Counted from the first letter of the stretch, positions 30,921 through 42,999 are shown. The stretch: 64,000 bases of DNA from Apostichopus japonicus (GCF_037975245.1 NC_092562.1:11600001-11664000); one strand, 5' to 3'. Program-made: numbers and translations. The notes: generated by a model not told the origin, from the sequence alone.

Positions 30921-31872
30921 ACACCTCAGGATTAACTGGTGTCTGTCAGATGTCTGCACCACAGGATTAAGTGATGTACACAGATGTCTGCACCACAGAA
31001 TTAGCTGGTGTTCATCAGATGTCTGCACCACAGGATTAAGTGATGTACATGAGATGTCTGCACCACAGGACTAACTGGTGTCTGTCAGATGTCTGCACCT
31101 CAGGATTAACTGGTGTCTGTCAGATGTCTGCACCTCAGGATTAACTGGTGTCTGTCAGATGTCTGCATCACAGGATTAAGTGATGTACATGAGATGTCTG
31201 CACCACAGGATTAACTGGTGTTCATCAGATGTCTGCACCTCAGGATTAACTGGTGTCTGTCAGATGTCTGCACCACAGGATTAAGTGATGTACATGAGAT
31301 GTCTGCACCACAGGACTAACTAATGTCTGTCAGATGTCTGCACCTCAGGATTAACTGGTGTCTGTCAGATGTCTGCACCTCAGGATTAACTGGTGTCTGT
31401 CAGATGTCTGCCTTACAAGATTAAGTGATGTACATCAGATGCGTGCACCACAGAATAAGCTGGTATCTATTAGATCTATGCACCTTGAGATTAACTGGTG
31501 TACATCAGATCTCTGCACCACAGGATTAACTGGTGTCTGCCAGATGTCTGCACCACTGGATTTAAGTGACGTATATCAGATGTCTGAACCATAGGATTTA
31601 CTGGCATTAATCAAATATCTGCATCTATTTAAGTGATGCAAAGATGGCTGTACTACAGGATTAACTGGTGTCCATCAGATGTCTGCACCTCAGGATTAAC
31701 TGGTGTCTGTCAGATGTCTGCACTACAGGATTAACTGGTGTACACGAGATGTCTGTGACAGAAGATAAAGTGATGTACATCAAATGTGTGCACCACAGAA
31801 TTAGTTTTCATCCATTGGATCTCTGCACTTGGGCCTCGGGGTTAACTGGTATCCGTCATATGTCTGGCCCAC
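30921..31872. repeat. 35-bp minisatellite just downstream of ATG10
   Basis: About 27 imperfect copies of a 35-bp unit (core GGATTAACTGGTGTCTGTCA then GATGTCTGCACCTCA). Two unit variants alternate in places: 'ACTGGTGTCTGTCAGATG' and 'AGTGATGTACATGAGATG'. It starts about 225 bp after the ATG10 stop, so it may fall in the 3' UTR. The reading frames over it are repeat artefacts. Confidence 0.92.
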
Positions 31873-31899
31873 AAAACAACTCTGTTAACATCCCTTTTT

Positions 31900-32498
31900 G
31901 ACTGCAGATCTAGATGATATGCTAGACACACTGATTTTGTATGTTCAATAGTGTTAAATGATATGCATTTTTCATTCTGTCTACTGCAGACATGTAAAAG
32001 GTTCTTATAGGAAGAATTTAAGTGAATCTTAGATCCTTCTGATAATTAGTTGATACAATTAGTTTTTAAAAGGCCAGCTTGTCACTTTATGTGGTGACAA
32101 TAGATGACTGATATTTTTAGGTAATGTATAGTGTCAACAGTACATTGGTATTGATTCTGTTTCAATGATTTTATTTGATACAAAATCTCTTTTAAGAAAA
32201 GAAGATGCTTTAACTTATGTTATCACTATGTTATACCCAGTATTTCAAAAAATAAAAATCCAAAGAGGGCTGTATAGTAATCTACAGACATTGAGTTTAT
32301 ACATAAAATGAAGGGATTTTTTTAGATGTTCATTGTAGCCTGAAATAGTGTTGCTTTCTGCTAGTTTTCAAACTTTTCCAGTAACTTTACAATCAGGAAT
32401 GACATAACATGAGAACAACATGAACGTTAATTGCAATTAGCATTTGTTTTTAGGAATGTCTAGATTAAGAACAAAAATATAAAATTAAAATAAGAGAA
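31900..32498. other. AT-rich intergenic DNA, no gene recognised
   Basis: No conserved frame or element end seen. It may contain the ATG10 poly(A) site, but several AATAAA-like words make the choice arbitrary. Confidence 0.4.
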
Positions 32499-33022
32499 AA
32501 AGTAGGGTAACTACTGAATGTTTGTTAATGCTTGGAATGAGTGAGTGCATATTATACAACACCTAATTATATTTCGGCCATTTGATTTGTCAATTGCTCG
32601 TCTATTTCATGCAAAATCCGCTCTATTGCACTCTATGAAATAGAACCATGTGTTATACTTTTTTGATAGCACTTTTTTCAATGGTAAGAGAGCAGAGAAA
32701 CCTGTCTGTTCAAAACAATCTGTCGCATGAGTGCATTTTACATCCAATTATATCCAAATTTGAAGGTGTTGTATGAAACAAATAATGAATGGTTTCCATT
32801 CGTGCAATAGTGCAAATATTTCATGAGTTGAAAGATGTAATTTATTCCATTCAACTCGGCTGCGCCTCGTTGAATGGAATAAATTACATCTTTCAACTCA
32901 TGAAATATTTGCACTATTGCACTCATAACCATTTATTATTTGTATAGTATACCTAGAAAATCTTGTAAAGTAGGGTAACTACTGTAAGTTTGTTTATGCT
33001 TGGAGTGAGTGCATACCAATCA
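32499..33022. repeat. Direct repeat pair flanking a long palindrome
   Basis: AAAGTAGGGTAACTACTG ... TTTGTTAATGCTTGGAATGA at about 32499-32555 is repeated with small changes at about 32967-33022. The palindromic element (32778-32943) lies between them. The pair could be a local duplication or the ends of a larger repeat. Confidence 0.7.
32778..32943. repeat. Long palindromic (hairpin) element with 53-bp perfect arms
   Basis: Arms 32803-32855 and 32869-32921 are exact inverted copies (TGCAATAGTGCAAATATTTC ... TTATTCCATTCAAC) around a 13-nt loop TCGGCTGCGCCTC. Outer arms continue imperfectly (ACAAATAATGAATGGTT versus AACCATTTATTATTTGT). No coding. It is a foldback miniature element by structure. 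Confidence 0.92.
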
Positions 33023-33289
33023 ATTTGAAGAAGAAGAAGAAGGAAAAGAAGTGTTGTGCAATGGTTTAATCCCAACATTCTAAATTACAAGTATCATTAA
33101 ATAAATATTATTAAAAACAAAATCAAGTCTCTGAGGGTTTGTTTGTGAAACAAAAATATGGACGCTGTTTAGGTTCTGCAGGTTCCATTCTGATCAGATA
33201 TGTATATACAATTACAAAGCTGTCATTGTCTCCAGTCTCTCATAGCTTGGGGAAACAACCTTGAGAGGATAGGGACCGATGGTATCCCC

Positions 33290-33705
33290 CTCTCCCCTCC
33301 CCCCTCCCTGAAAAAACCCACTTGTTCATGTCTATACATTGTCATGTACAAGGGGGGTAGTAGGAAGATTCCAAGAGGTGGGGGGGGGCACAACATCAGA
33401 GGGGAACTTTCTCATTCCACAACCACCACTCGTTATGCTATAAACCGACATACACACCGGCCATATCACTTCAATATATATGATGTGTTAGTTTATTGTT
33501 AACCGTGCTACAAAAAGATATGGGATATGCCATTATAATATAGCATGCACAGACTAAAAATAAATAATTAAAATAAAATATTAAATTAACAAAGACAGTT
33601 CTTCATCAAAAGGGCACATTTTATATGCCAGTAGTGCACATTTGCTATTTTGGAAAAATGTGGGGGGCATGTGCCCCCCCCACCCTCAGCTCCTACCCCT
33701 GGTCA
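33290..33705. other. GC-tract-bounded miniature-element-like block
   Basis: Poly-G/poly-C ends surround ordinary DNA: AGGGGGGTAGTAGGAAG near 33350 and CCCACCCTCAGCTCCTACCCC near 33680. The ends resemble inverted GGGGTAGGAG words, but no target-site duplication was established. Confidence 0.3.
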
Positions 33706-34850
33706 TTTACAATACAAAAGAATAGTCACTTCTTGTCACCTAAGCATTTTGTCATTCTGAAACTTTTTGAATTATGAAATTTGTTAGAAATCATATGAAA
33801 TTGTTTGTAGCTCCCAAAAAAAAGAATAAAAAAATACTGACTAATTAAAAGGAGGAACTGTATTCATGTGTAAACTGGTAATTCACTATGTTCCTGGTCA
33901 GCATCACTACCACATTAACTGGTACGTCCAAGCATCTGTACGATAATTGAACCCTTCAGTACAAAGGGGTTTTCCTGCCACTTTATAATACGTTCTTTTG
34001 TTATACTTTCTTGAAAGTGACTAGGCATTTTATTTCCAGGTACCGCAACCAAACAAGCAAACCAACGAAAAAGCTGTTGGCCACAAACTTGTATTGGTAA
34101 CATATGATGACAAGACAAATAATGTATGGTGTCATTTTGGTATCTGCTTGGCTTTATTTGCTTTAGTTCGTTCCACACGAAAATGAATCATGTAACTTGA
34201 AAATGAAACCACCGAATGCGTTGTAGATTTGAGAACTTTGTTAATCATGAGTCGATGATTGCGATTTCTCTTTTAAAATGGCGCTTGTCGATAGTTGAGA
34301 CGTCGTTCAGTAAATAGGCGTCCTTCACACACAATTCTCCACTTCTCCGGCTCCTTGGTTCCCAGTTCACCTAGTTTGAAAGAATCAGTGCACATGCGTC
34401 ATAGAGAAAATTATTTAAAAAAAAACTCAAATAAAACCTCCAAGGCATCCGTATAAGGAAAGTCCCTTTTACTAGTTTCGAAGAAGTTAAGTCCAGCTTG
34501 CTATTATTAATTCCTCATCGGTTTCGCCTTTGAGAGTCTCTTGTGACAGAATTCGATAGGGGTGGGGGGGGGGGGGAGTGATATGAGGACAGAATCACGT
34601 CACTATAATGTGTCCATTTTAGTAGGGTTTGTGAATTGGGTATTTAAAAGCCAAAATTAGAAAAAAATTGCTTCTTTTTTTTAGTATTGTTTGAGAGTCC
34701 ATCTATGCCCGAATCCATTCAGAATTAGCCTTGTTTCAGCCAAAAATGTTGTCTTTTTTCGGTTTCATTTCATTTTTTCCAGGCTAAGTTGGCTTTAAAC
34801 TATTGCGACTATCTACCAGCCTAGCCTGGACATAATATCAGACTAGTGCA

Positions 34851-35466
34851 CAAGGGCGGCGGAACCGGGGGGGCACAGGGGGCACGTGCCCCCCCCCCAC
34901 TTTTCCTCAGGTTAAAAATGTGCCTTTTTTCTACATAAAAATTGAGGTGTCTCAAGTTAGCAAGAGGCCAGGGAACCAGAATGAACACTCAAAATTTTCT
35001 TGTACGCTCCGCGCCAACTGATGGTGGCGCTCCGCTCAGATAGTCGTGCACATAACTTTGCAAATCCTGGCTACGCCCTGACTTTTAATGAATTTCTGTG
35101 GGTCAAACTCAAAGCTATTTCGAATGGAAAAATTTGTTAAGATATTAACAATGAATAAACTCTAATTCGGAAGATTCCTACATTAGCAACTAGCATGATT
35201 TCACCTCATTTTGTCTCAAAAGAAAACTTGTTCCTTGTTTTCCAATTTGCACATTGGATATTGCAGTGCTAGTAAGCATATTTTCCTTGAGGGGGGGGGG
35301 GGGGGGCGTTGATGGAGTGATGTGTATACGCAAATAAGATAATACAATAAGAGTTATAAAGGGTACTAAATATAAGGCTGTATCAGTCCAATCGAATTTC
35401 TGCAAAGTGCCCTTTGATGTCGGTGCCCCCCCCCCCCCCAGATTAAAAGTGCTTCCGCCGCCCTTG
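34851..35466. mobile_element. hAT-like miniature element with perfect 8-bp target-site duplication
   Basis: It starts CAAGGGCGGCGGAACC and ends GCTTCCGCCGCCCTTG (inverted, one mismatch). The 8-mer CTAGTGCA lies immediately on both sides (34843-34850 and 35467-35474). Inside is the shared core CTTGTACGCTCCGCGCCAAC ... GGTGGCGCTCCGCTCAGATA and poly-G/C blocks. No transposase. Confidence 0.85.
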
Positions 35467-35474
35467 CTAGTGCA

Positions 35475-37831
35475 TGAAAACAAAAGAGATATTTTTGCAA
35501 AAAAGGTTTTTTTTCTCTTGCCATCAACAATTTCATATCGATCGATAATGAATGTCATATTTGTCTTGAATGGACTGGCTGCCATGATGAGGCATTATTA
35601 TTGGGAGATTTTAACAAGTATTATATTAATTAAACTATATCTTGCTTCAGTGAACAGAATCAACGCGTAGCCCAGTATAAATAGCGATAAATAGACAAAG
35701 ACCCATGACGTTATGTAATATATGCTGCGTAGGCAACTGATTCCATGCAGCATTGTTTGATCTATGCTATATACGTAAGTTATATTGTTGCTTTGTGATT
35801 TGGAATTCTCCCATATCAGCGAAAACGTTCCACGGATAACCTCTATTGCACTTTAAAATATTTCATCAGCATAAATTGTCCGCAAACTGATTTGCTAATT
35901 CAATAAAACTCCTTCATGATCGCTCTTTTTGCATATGTTATTGTCAGTTATTTTATTTCTTTTACCTTCAAAAAAGGGTTTACGTGCATCTCCTGAATTT
36001 AGATAGTTCACTTGGACCTCATATTAAAAACTGGGCATGTCAAGACTTAAAGGTTTGTGATTCAGGAATGCGGGTCAATATTGTTGATTCGTAACTTAAA
36101 ACAGGTATGAACGATACATAGGTATATAGCACGGCACAGGACGGGTAGGACTAATCAGGGATGTGCCCACGCTGGGCGGCACTGGGCGGCCACGCTCAGC
36201 ACTAAAAATTACCGCCCAGCACTGTCTTAAAAATCGTGACTCCCGCCCAGCACTATTTTCATCTAAAATCCCGACATTCCTAACAATATATTCAACATAA
36301 ATTGGGCCTAGCCTATGCCAAAATCATATACAGACTAATAATGCATCAGTTAACGCATGCGAGAAACATTACTTACGACTCTCAAATCGATCCCTTAAAA
36401 TCTCTTGAAAGCAACTAGGCTAATAACTTTTACCAGGTACGTAATATATTTCACTAAACAAAATTGTCAGCAAACTAGTACTTGTGTATGTGCTTAAAAA
36501 GCTACACAAGTGGCAGTATTTGTTGGCACTTGTGTAGCTCACACAAAGACATTATTACATTAGCATGAAGTTATCAATTGCAATGTCAGATATTGCTAAA
36601 TTAGGTATAGCTGGCTACTTACATGAGTTCGAAAAGAGTGACAGAGCGCAATACTGGCTCATTTTGAAATTTGAACTTACGATGCATGTATGAAGTATTT
36701 ATACCATATATACTGAACCAGAACCAAAATGCGACATTTGAAACCATCTGTGTATGGAGAGCAACGTAAAACAATCTTGCCATATTCAAGTAAAGAAGGT
36801 TAAAGGCCATATATAATCAGGCTATGTAGCACTATATGTTTATATAGTCAAAGACTACGGTACATGTTTCCCTTGATATACCTATAATGACAATTGCTTT
36901 TGCTCAGTTTAATGTCACCATATAGAAACGTGTGTGATGTCAGTATTTTAAAACCTGTCATAGAGCCATGATCTTTAGCATATCGAGCAATTATTATGTT
37001 ATGTAGTCTCTTAGTTAATTCAAATCCACTGGCCAATTCTCCCACCCCTCGTAGCTCAATATGATCAAGCAGCTATAAGGAAAATTGATGGTACAAACCT
37101 ATAGCAATTTAGTCATGTTATAGCTTGCGCTTGCCGCCAAAACATTCTATCAAATATTTAGACCATAAATTATAGTTTATAGTTTAGTGTGTCTATCAAC
37201 CATCGTTCGCACTGACCAGTATAGGGACACCGCGTAGGAAAGGGTTTCGTGCGTAGTACTCTCCGTTATAGGATGGATGTAAATGCACTATAAAGAAACA
37301 ATCTCCAGTTAATGTTACCTCTCTCCCATTTCTTATTGATTTTTCAGTTCTTTAGTAATTATAAAAGCAAACTAGCCGAGCCACCCCCCCATTCCCCACC
37401 TTTACCACCACCACGTTCAGACTCTTACGTACAGTGCTGGATTAACCTAGTAGCAAAAGTAGCACATGCTACGGACCCTGCATTATCAAAGAACCGGTGC
37501 TAAATGCTTGCAAGCTATCGTACAATTCCGATTCAGTGACTCTGCACTCATATAGTACTATGCTATGCTGACTTGAACTTTTATGAACCACTTTGTGTTT
37601 AAGGTTAGCGATTTAAGCCAATATCACCTCCAATTGGGATTATGATTTAACACAGTCGTTATTTTTATTAATGGAAGTGTGCTATCTATGTGATACATTT
37701 ACGACACATAAATACAAAGGTATATTTGAAACTGAAGTCATAGACGCTGCACAAAGATGAATATGGAAAGCGCCTGAGCTGAATGCTACAGGCCCCCTCA
37801 CAACCTTAAACCGGCGTCCCTGCTTATGAAG
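35475..37831. other. Intergenic DNA without a recognised gene
   Basis: It contains a block around 36168-36250 with several GCCCAGCAC/GGGCGGC words after CAGGGATGTGCCC (36157), which looks like a hAT-type terminus, and a small hairpin at 36500-36539. No gene could be supported. Confidence 0.4.
36500..36539. repeat. Short hairpin with 13-bp perfect arms
   Basis: AGCTACACAAGTG (36500-36512) and CACTTGTGTAGCT (36527-36539) are perfect inverted copies around a 14-nt loop. Not followed by a T tract and not obviously part of a gene. Confidence 0.7.
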
Positions 37832-37839
37832 CTTTAACT

Positions 37840-38341
37840 CAGGGGTTCCCTAACTGGGGTACATGAACCCCCAGGGGGTACGTGAGTCCATCCCAGGGGG
37901 TTCGTGAGACGTTTCTGAAAGTCAAAACTAGAGTACTCTTTGTTGAACTAAAATCTGATATATCATATAATTTAATAATGTACGAAAGCGTACCTATCGA
38001 CAAACTATGTTCGCGTCCCATACGCATAATGTTGCAATAGTAGTACAGTACCGTGCATGTGATTAAAAAAAAAACAGGAGCATCCGTCTCATCGTGTGTG
38101 ATGGGTGATCGATGCGTGATACAATTCGTGATCTGATCTTGATGTCACAAAATAAATATTTGTTCATCTCTTGTTTTTCCATTACAATATTACACTATGA
38201 AATTGATCTTTTACGAAGCACTGTTATGCGTATTATAGTATAATAATGACTCAGATCGTTTCTCGAAAAGTTGGGGGTTCGTGGACAACTCTGACATCCA
38301 CAGGGGTTCCGGGGGGGGGGGATAAAGTTAAGGAAACCCTG
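37840..38341. mobile_element. hAT-like miniature element, 'CAGGGGT' family, copy 2
   Basis: 502 bp, starting CAGGGGTTCCCTAACT and ending AGTTAAGGAAACCCTG. A perfect 8-bp duplication CTTTAACT flanks it (37832-37839, 38342-38349). Same family as 10980-11498. No transposase frame, so it would depend on a transposase supplied elsewhere. Confidence 0.93.
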
Positions 38342-39139
38342 CTTTAACTGATTCAATACTCACTTCACCAACGAATTAGTTTGCAGAATTAGTACATGTG
38401 CAGCATATATAGTACATTTTACAATCAGTATATATCGTCTAGCAGCGAGAAGCCTATTGCCGCATTATTATAATGAATCTATGACGTCATCAGGAGGGTA
38501 ATCCAGAGGATGTGTGACGTACAAAGAGCTCTCTTTATTTCTATGGTGACGTAACATCAACAGTTTTAAATTTGATTTAGGTGTAACCCAACGTTGTACG
38601 AAATTTGTATGAACGTGGATGCATTCTGTTTGTACTACAGAGCAGGGCAGCTTTGTTTTCTTCCTGGAATTGACGGTATAAAATTATATATAAATTATTA
38701 GATTGAATTTGTCGGTTTATTATATTACGGTTTATTCTTGAATTTTGTTCCTATTTATAGTGACAATGAATTGCATATTTTGTAATCAAGCAAGGCGTGA
38801 TATAGCCTATACGTACGTTTTGTCTTTGTCGTTGGATTCTAATTTTTTTTATAATTTTTCTTTTTATGTATAGTGAACTTTTCATCCAACCATGCATAAC
38901 GTCAAATATGCTTATTTGACTAAAAATATAGTTACCAATTGAGCACTTCAATTAGAATTAACGTATTATAATCACCTTTTCTAATGTGGACTGTATTCCG
39001 AACGACATATCTGTCTTACATGACGTTTGGCGCGAAGTACCGTAGTTGTATATATACCTCAGAGAAAGTCCGTCTGCTCCGTCCCCCCCCCCCCCACTCC
39101 TCCTCCTACTCTCTTCAAGGATATTCCGTCCGGTCAGCC

Positions 39140-39617
39140 GGTTACATCTCTATGTTCCGACGTCTCTATGTTCCGACGTCTCTATGTTCCGACAATATAT
39201 TCGGACTCATATTTTTTTGGACCAAGATTTTTTCGATCCGAATTTTTTCGGACCAACATTTTTTTGGACTAAAATTTTTTGGGACCAACATTTTTTGTGA
39301 CCAACATGTTTTCTGACCAAATTTGTTCGGACCAAAATTTTTGGGGACCAAAATTAAGTACCCCAACAAAAATTGGGTCCGAAAAAATGGGGGTCCAAAA
39401 AAATTGAGTCCCCCAAAAACATTGGGTCCGAAAAAATTTGGGTCCAAAAAATTTGAGTCCCCCCAAAAAAATTGGTCCTAAAAAATTGGGGTCACAAAAC
39501 TAGTTTTCTTGGTACAAAGAAACTTTTGGATAAAAAAAAAATTGCTCCGAATTTGTTCTTTTTGTCGGAACATAGAGACGTCGGAACATAGAGACGTCGG
39601 AACATAGGGATGTCACC
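39140..39617. mobile_element. Foldback element with tandem-repeat inverted ends and an inverted interior array
   Basis: Left end 39140-39195 and right end 39562-39617 are inverted copies of about 56 bp, each made of three units of TCTCTATGTTCCGACG. The direct repeat GGTCAGCC lies outside both (39132-39139, 39618-39625). The interior has about nine degenerate units GGACCAA(n)ATTTTTT on the left half and their complement (GGTCC.AAAAAATT) on the right half, so the whole element can fold back. No protein is encoded; Phe-Gly-Pro repeat frames are artefacts. Confidence 0.9.
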
Positions 39618-39625
39618 GGTCAGCC

Positions 39626-41284
39626 AAAATATCATTTTCTCTTTTTGAGTATAGTGCCACTATACATGCATGGTATAAGTCTCTCTTCCATTGGATTGTG
39701 GTACCGAAAGTAGTAATGTGAATTAAAATGGCAAGCCCGCTTCGATCGTATGAATTTGTGAAATATTCATTGCAAAGGTGAAGTTCATCCGTGACCATAT
39801 GCACAGGAAGGTTTTAAATGAACTACTACTAGCACTGCTTCCTAATTCTGGTGCTGGGGGGGGGGGGGTCCGTTATTATATTTTCACCGATAGACCATCC
39901 CATAGTTAAAACACAGATGGTAATATGACACCGTTGCCTTTTATGTGTCCATCTGGTAGTTTCTTAAACACTAAAACGGTTTCTCCTGATCGAAGACTAC
40001 ATGTGATCATCGAATAACAATACAAATCTATAAAGGGTAACTACGGTAACAATTGTTTTGGGCGTTTTAGCTTTTTGCTCTACATGACGTTACAATTTAA
40101 TATCTTTTGGCAATATGCAGGCTCTATCTTGGATGAGTGTTAACATTTTATCTAACGGTATTTACGGTATATAGTGAAGTAGCCTACATAATTATAGTCA
40201 ATGGACAATCCATATATTTCAGCACTCAAATGTGCCATCGAAACTGTTGTTTACCTAAAGTTATATATAGCTTTCTCTTCCATGAAGTGTCATACATATT
40301 GTTATACGCCTATCGTGTGAAATGAATTTCTCAAAAGGTCCTTCCTTCAAGTTCACAGATGGGGTGTTAATCGCAGGTGCATGCGCGAGAATGGAAACAA
40401 TGTTGCATTGTTGAAAGCGGTAAAGGGTATAATATACTATACAATGCATTCGGTCGGTCGGTCGGTTCTTGGTATTGATACAACAGTTTACTGAGAAATC
40501 ATGTTACCTCGTTCGGCCCAGTTTGTATATATGGATCCGCATTCCATGCAAGTGGAAACGGGTGAGTGTCGTATTTTGGGCGTCGTTACTTTCTTTTGTC
40601 GAGGTATAAACCATACTTCACGACACTTCACATCACGACATGAACTCTGTGTTTTTTGTATACACCCACAGTGGCACAAGCACTGGTTTGATGTCTCCCT
40701 GACGTGGAAATTCAAAATTATCATCCCTTTCTCCAACAGACTGTGGAATTTCATCAGATTCTGAGCCATCTGTCTCAATCTCGAGACAGTCGAGAGGAAA
40801 ATAGGACACTGCCATCAGTGCCATGGCTGTCTAATTTCGTGTTGTAGCGCGCCCCAATGCTGCGCAGAAGTGTTATTTTGTGGACCGATCTGCGCTGCAA
40901 TAATGTACGTCTTCAAATTTGCATACGAAAGGCCAATGCACTCAATGACACACAACTGTCTTCAAATACCGCGAAAATTTCGAATTGATGGATTTTAGCA
41001 ACGGAAACATTCATGAACGAGTCATGATTGGCCTTAGGTGTTTAAAATATAACTAGATCTTCGTTTTTAAGTGTCGCCAGAAACACAATCTATAATAAAC
41101 ATCATTACTGGTCTATTGGTCTTCAAGACTTGATTCAAATATAAACATGACATCATTGAGCCAGATTGTGCTTCAATTTGTTGTTGTTCCTTAGTTTTGC
41201 AACGTTTATTTCTTTAATGGAATGGAAAGTACTGTAAGATGTTTCAGATTCTTGGTGGCACTATGACATCACATACTCACAAAA
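39626..41284. other. Intergenic DNA, no confident gene
   Basis: A minus-strand frame at 40633-40824 (MALMAVSYFPLDCLEIETDG, then SESDEIPQSVGERDDNFEF) has protein-like composition but matches no family I recognise and lacks clear splice support. Otherwise nothing was seen except a four-unit CGGT repeat near 40450. Confidence 0.35.
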
Positions 41285-42310
41285 TGTGTAAAAGTAAGAG
41301 GGCCTGACGTCTCGATCCTATAGCAGGATCTTCTTCAGAGGCTGAATGACAAGTTACAGTAACAGAAGGGACAAATCACACACATATTACATAGGTTAAT
41401 GAGCAGGGTGAACACAGAAGAGATATAAGTTAGAGGGTTAGTAGACAAGGGATGGAGAGAAGAAAGAAACCAACAGGAGGAAGAGGATAGGTAGGATATA
41501 AATTATAGAGGGACAAAGAGAGGATTAAGGGATGAGGGTAGGGAGTAAATTAGAGAAGGAAAAAGACAGAAAAGTGTGGAGAGCAAAAAAGGCGGAAGAG
41601 AGCTATACGAGAAGAGGGGATGACAGATGAGGAAAACAAGGAGAGATGGAAGGGGAGGGGGGGGGGGAACCGCAGGAAAGGTTAGTCATGTCCTTCCTGA
41701 TATGTTGAGCCCATGAGGTTGAATGGTGCGAAGGCGTTGCATCCACAGTCTCTCTCTGCTGCTTCGTACTCGGTAAGAACGGCTACCTAAGATTTCAATC
41801 CCCTGAAGGGACATGTCATTAATGATATGGGTGGGAAGGTTTCAGTGTTCTCCAACCGGGGTCGCAGTCTTCATGGTGTTGACTATGGATCTGTGACCAT
41901 ATAACCGCTTCTTGACTGTGGATTTAGTTTCTCCAATGTACTGGATGCTGCAAACTCTACAAGAAATCAGATAGATGACATTAGAGGTTGTGCAAGTGAT
42001 GTGACCCTTAGTCTTGTGTGTGTGTTGTGGCTGGTGATGGAATTGGATTCAACCATGTGGTGGCTTCATCTCGAAGTACGATTACATTTGAAAGTACTAT
42101 GCTGAATGGCGTGTAGGGTTAGAAGTAAGAGGTGGAACAGCAGCACGCACAAGAAGGTCCCGTAGGTTGCGTGGACGTCTGTAGGCGATGGTGGGTTTTT
42201 CATGTAGATGATCTGAATATAGGGAGCGGATTCTCTGAATGGCTTTTGTTTAAAATTTCGCGGTATTTGAAGAGTTTTGAGTCGGCGTATATAGGGCAAC
42301 ATGCATGGTG
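41285..42310 (-). pseudogene. Penelope-like element: GIY-YIG endonuclease part and 3' region
   Basis: On the minus strand, 42030-41670 encodes [20 protein letters not shown], then [20 protein letters not shown], then [15 protein letters not shown], and further on QGIEILGSRSYRVRS and LWMQRLRTIQPHGLNI. This is the GIY-YIG domain and C terminus of a Penelope-type protein. Upstream (about 42200-42100) RPRNLRDLLVRAAVPPLTS matches the linker after RT. At least one frameshift (around 41830) separates segments. The non-coding 3' part (41660-41285) recurs at 27209-27490. The RT catalytic region is missing. Confidence 0.85.
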
Positions 42311-42999
42311 AGAAAAATCTAGCCTCTTCGGTAAACCTATAACCTAACCTTGGGGGATTTTGAATATGCCTCGACCCTCCCCCGACCTTTCAAATCCTGT
42401 ACATGCCACTGACCAGCGGTTTCAATCTTCACCATTTTACTGTTTAGCTTTAATCATTTTTTTTTCTTACAATTGGCCTTTATATTAACGATGATGACCT
42501 TTGAAAGAAAAGTTCTTTGCTTGACATATTTGACTTAATTGTTAGACTAATTTACTTAGGGATATATACACCCGATTGCTTGTTACTATATGTTTGATCC
42601 TTTACGTGAAACAAGGAAAGCAAGGTACGTGACGTATACAGAGACGTTCTATAGATACAAGACATATTGTCCCAATGATTGATTGATAACAAACATATCG
42701 AACACCTCAATATACATATAGCAAAGTCATCATCAAAGAACGATGACTGAAAACGCGGCAATAAAATAAAAAAACAAAAAGAAAAAAGAAGAAAAGAGAG
42801 GGCAAATAGGTCTGTTTAGGACTATTGTCCAGTTTTACACTCGGCATATAGGCTATACTCTCATGGTGGTATGCCACATTGTATACCACAATAAGAGTAT
42901 TGTATACATACGCCGCCTTTTGCTATCGTAATGTTGGGTAGTATATATGCCGGTTGAATACATGTGCACATACACCATCTTTGTATTGCGGAGGGAGGG
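42310..42999. other. Intergenic DNA, nothing recognised
   Basis: Only short unconserved frames; an A-rich purine stretch at 42765-42800. Confidence 0.4.

Noticed and set aside
30921-31872. CRISPR array
   Set aside because: Units are contiguous and diverged with no unique spacers, and the DNA is eukaryotic.
30823-31901. Cys/Val-rich repeat protein over the minisatellite
   Set aside because: The 35-bp unit is not a multiple of three, frames shift between units, and there is no start or conserved flank.
32803-32921. microRNA precursor
   Set aside because: A 53-bp perfect stem with a GC-rich 13-nt loop is too long and too perfect; a foldback transposon fits better.
39046-39466. Phe-Gly-Pro / Trp-Ser repeat proteins
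   Set aside because: Frames arise from the GGACCAA/ATTTTTT array of the foldback element, on both strands.
40633-40824. Minus-strand acidic protein N terminus
   Set aside because: Only 63 codons with no convincing donor or homolog; kept as a remark in the intergenic entry.
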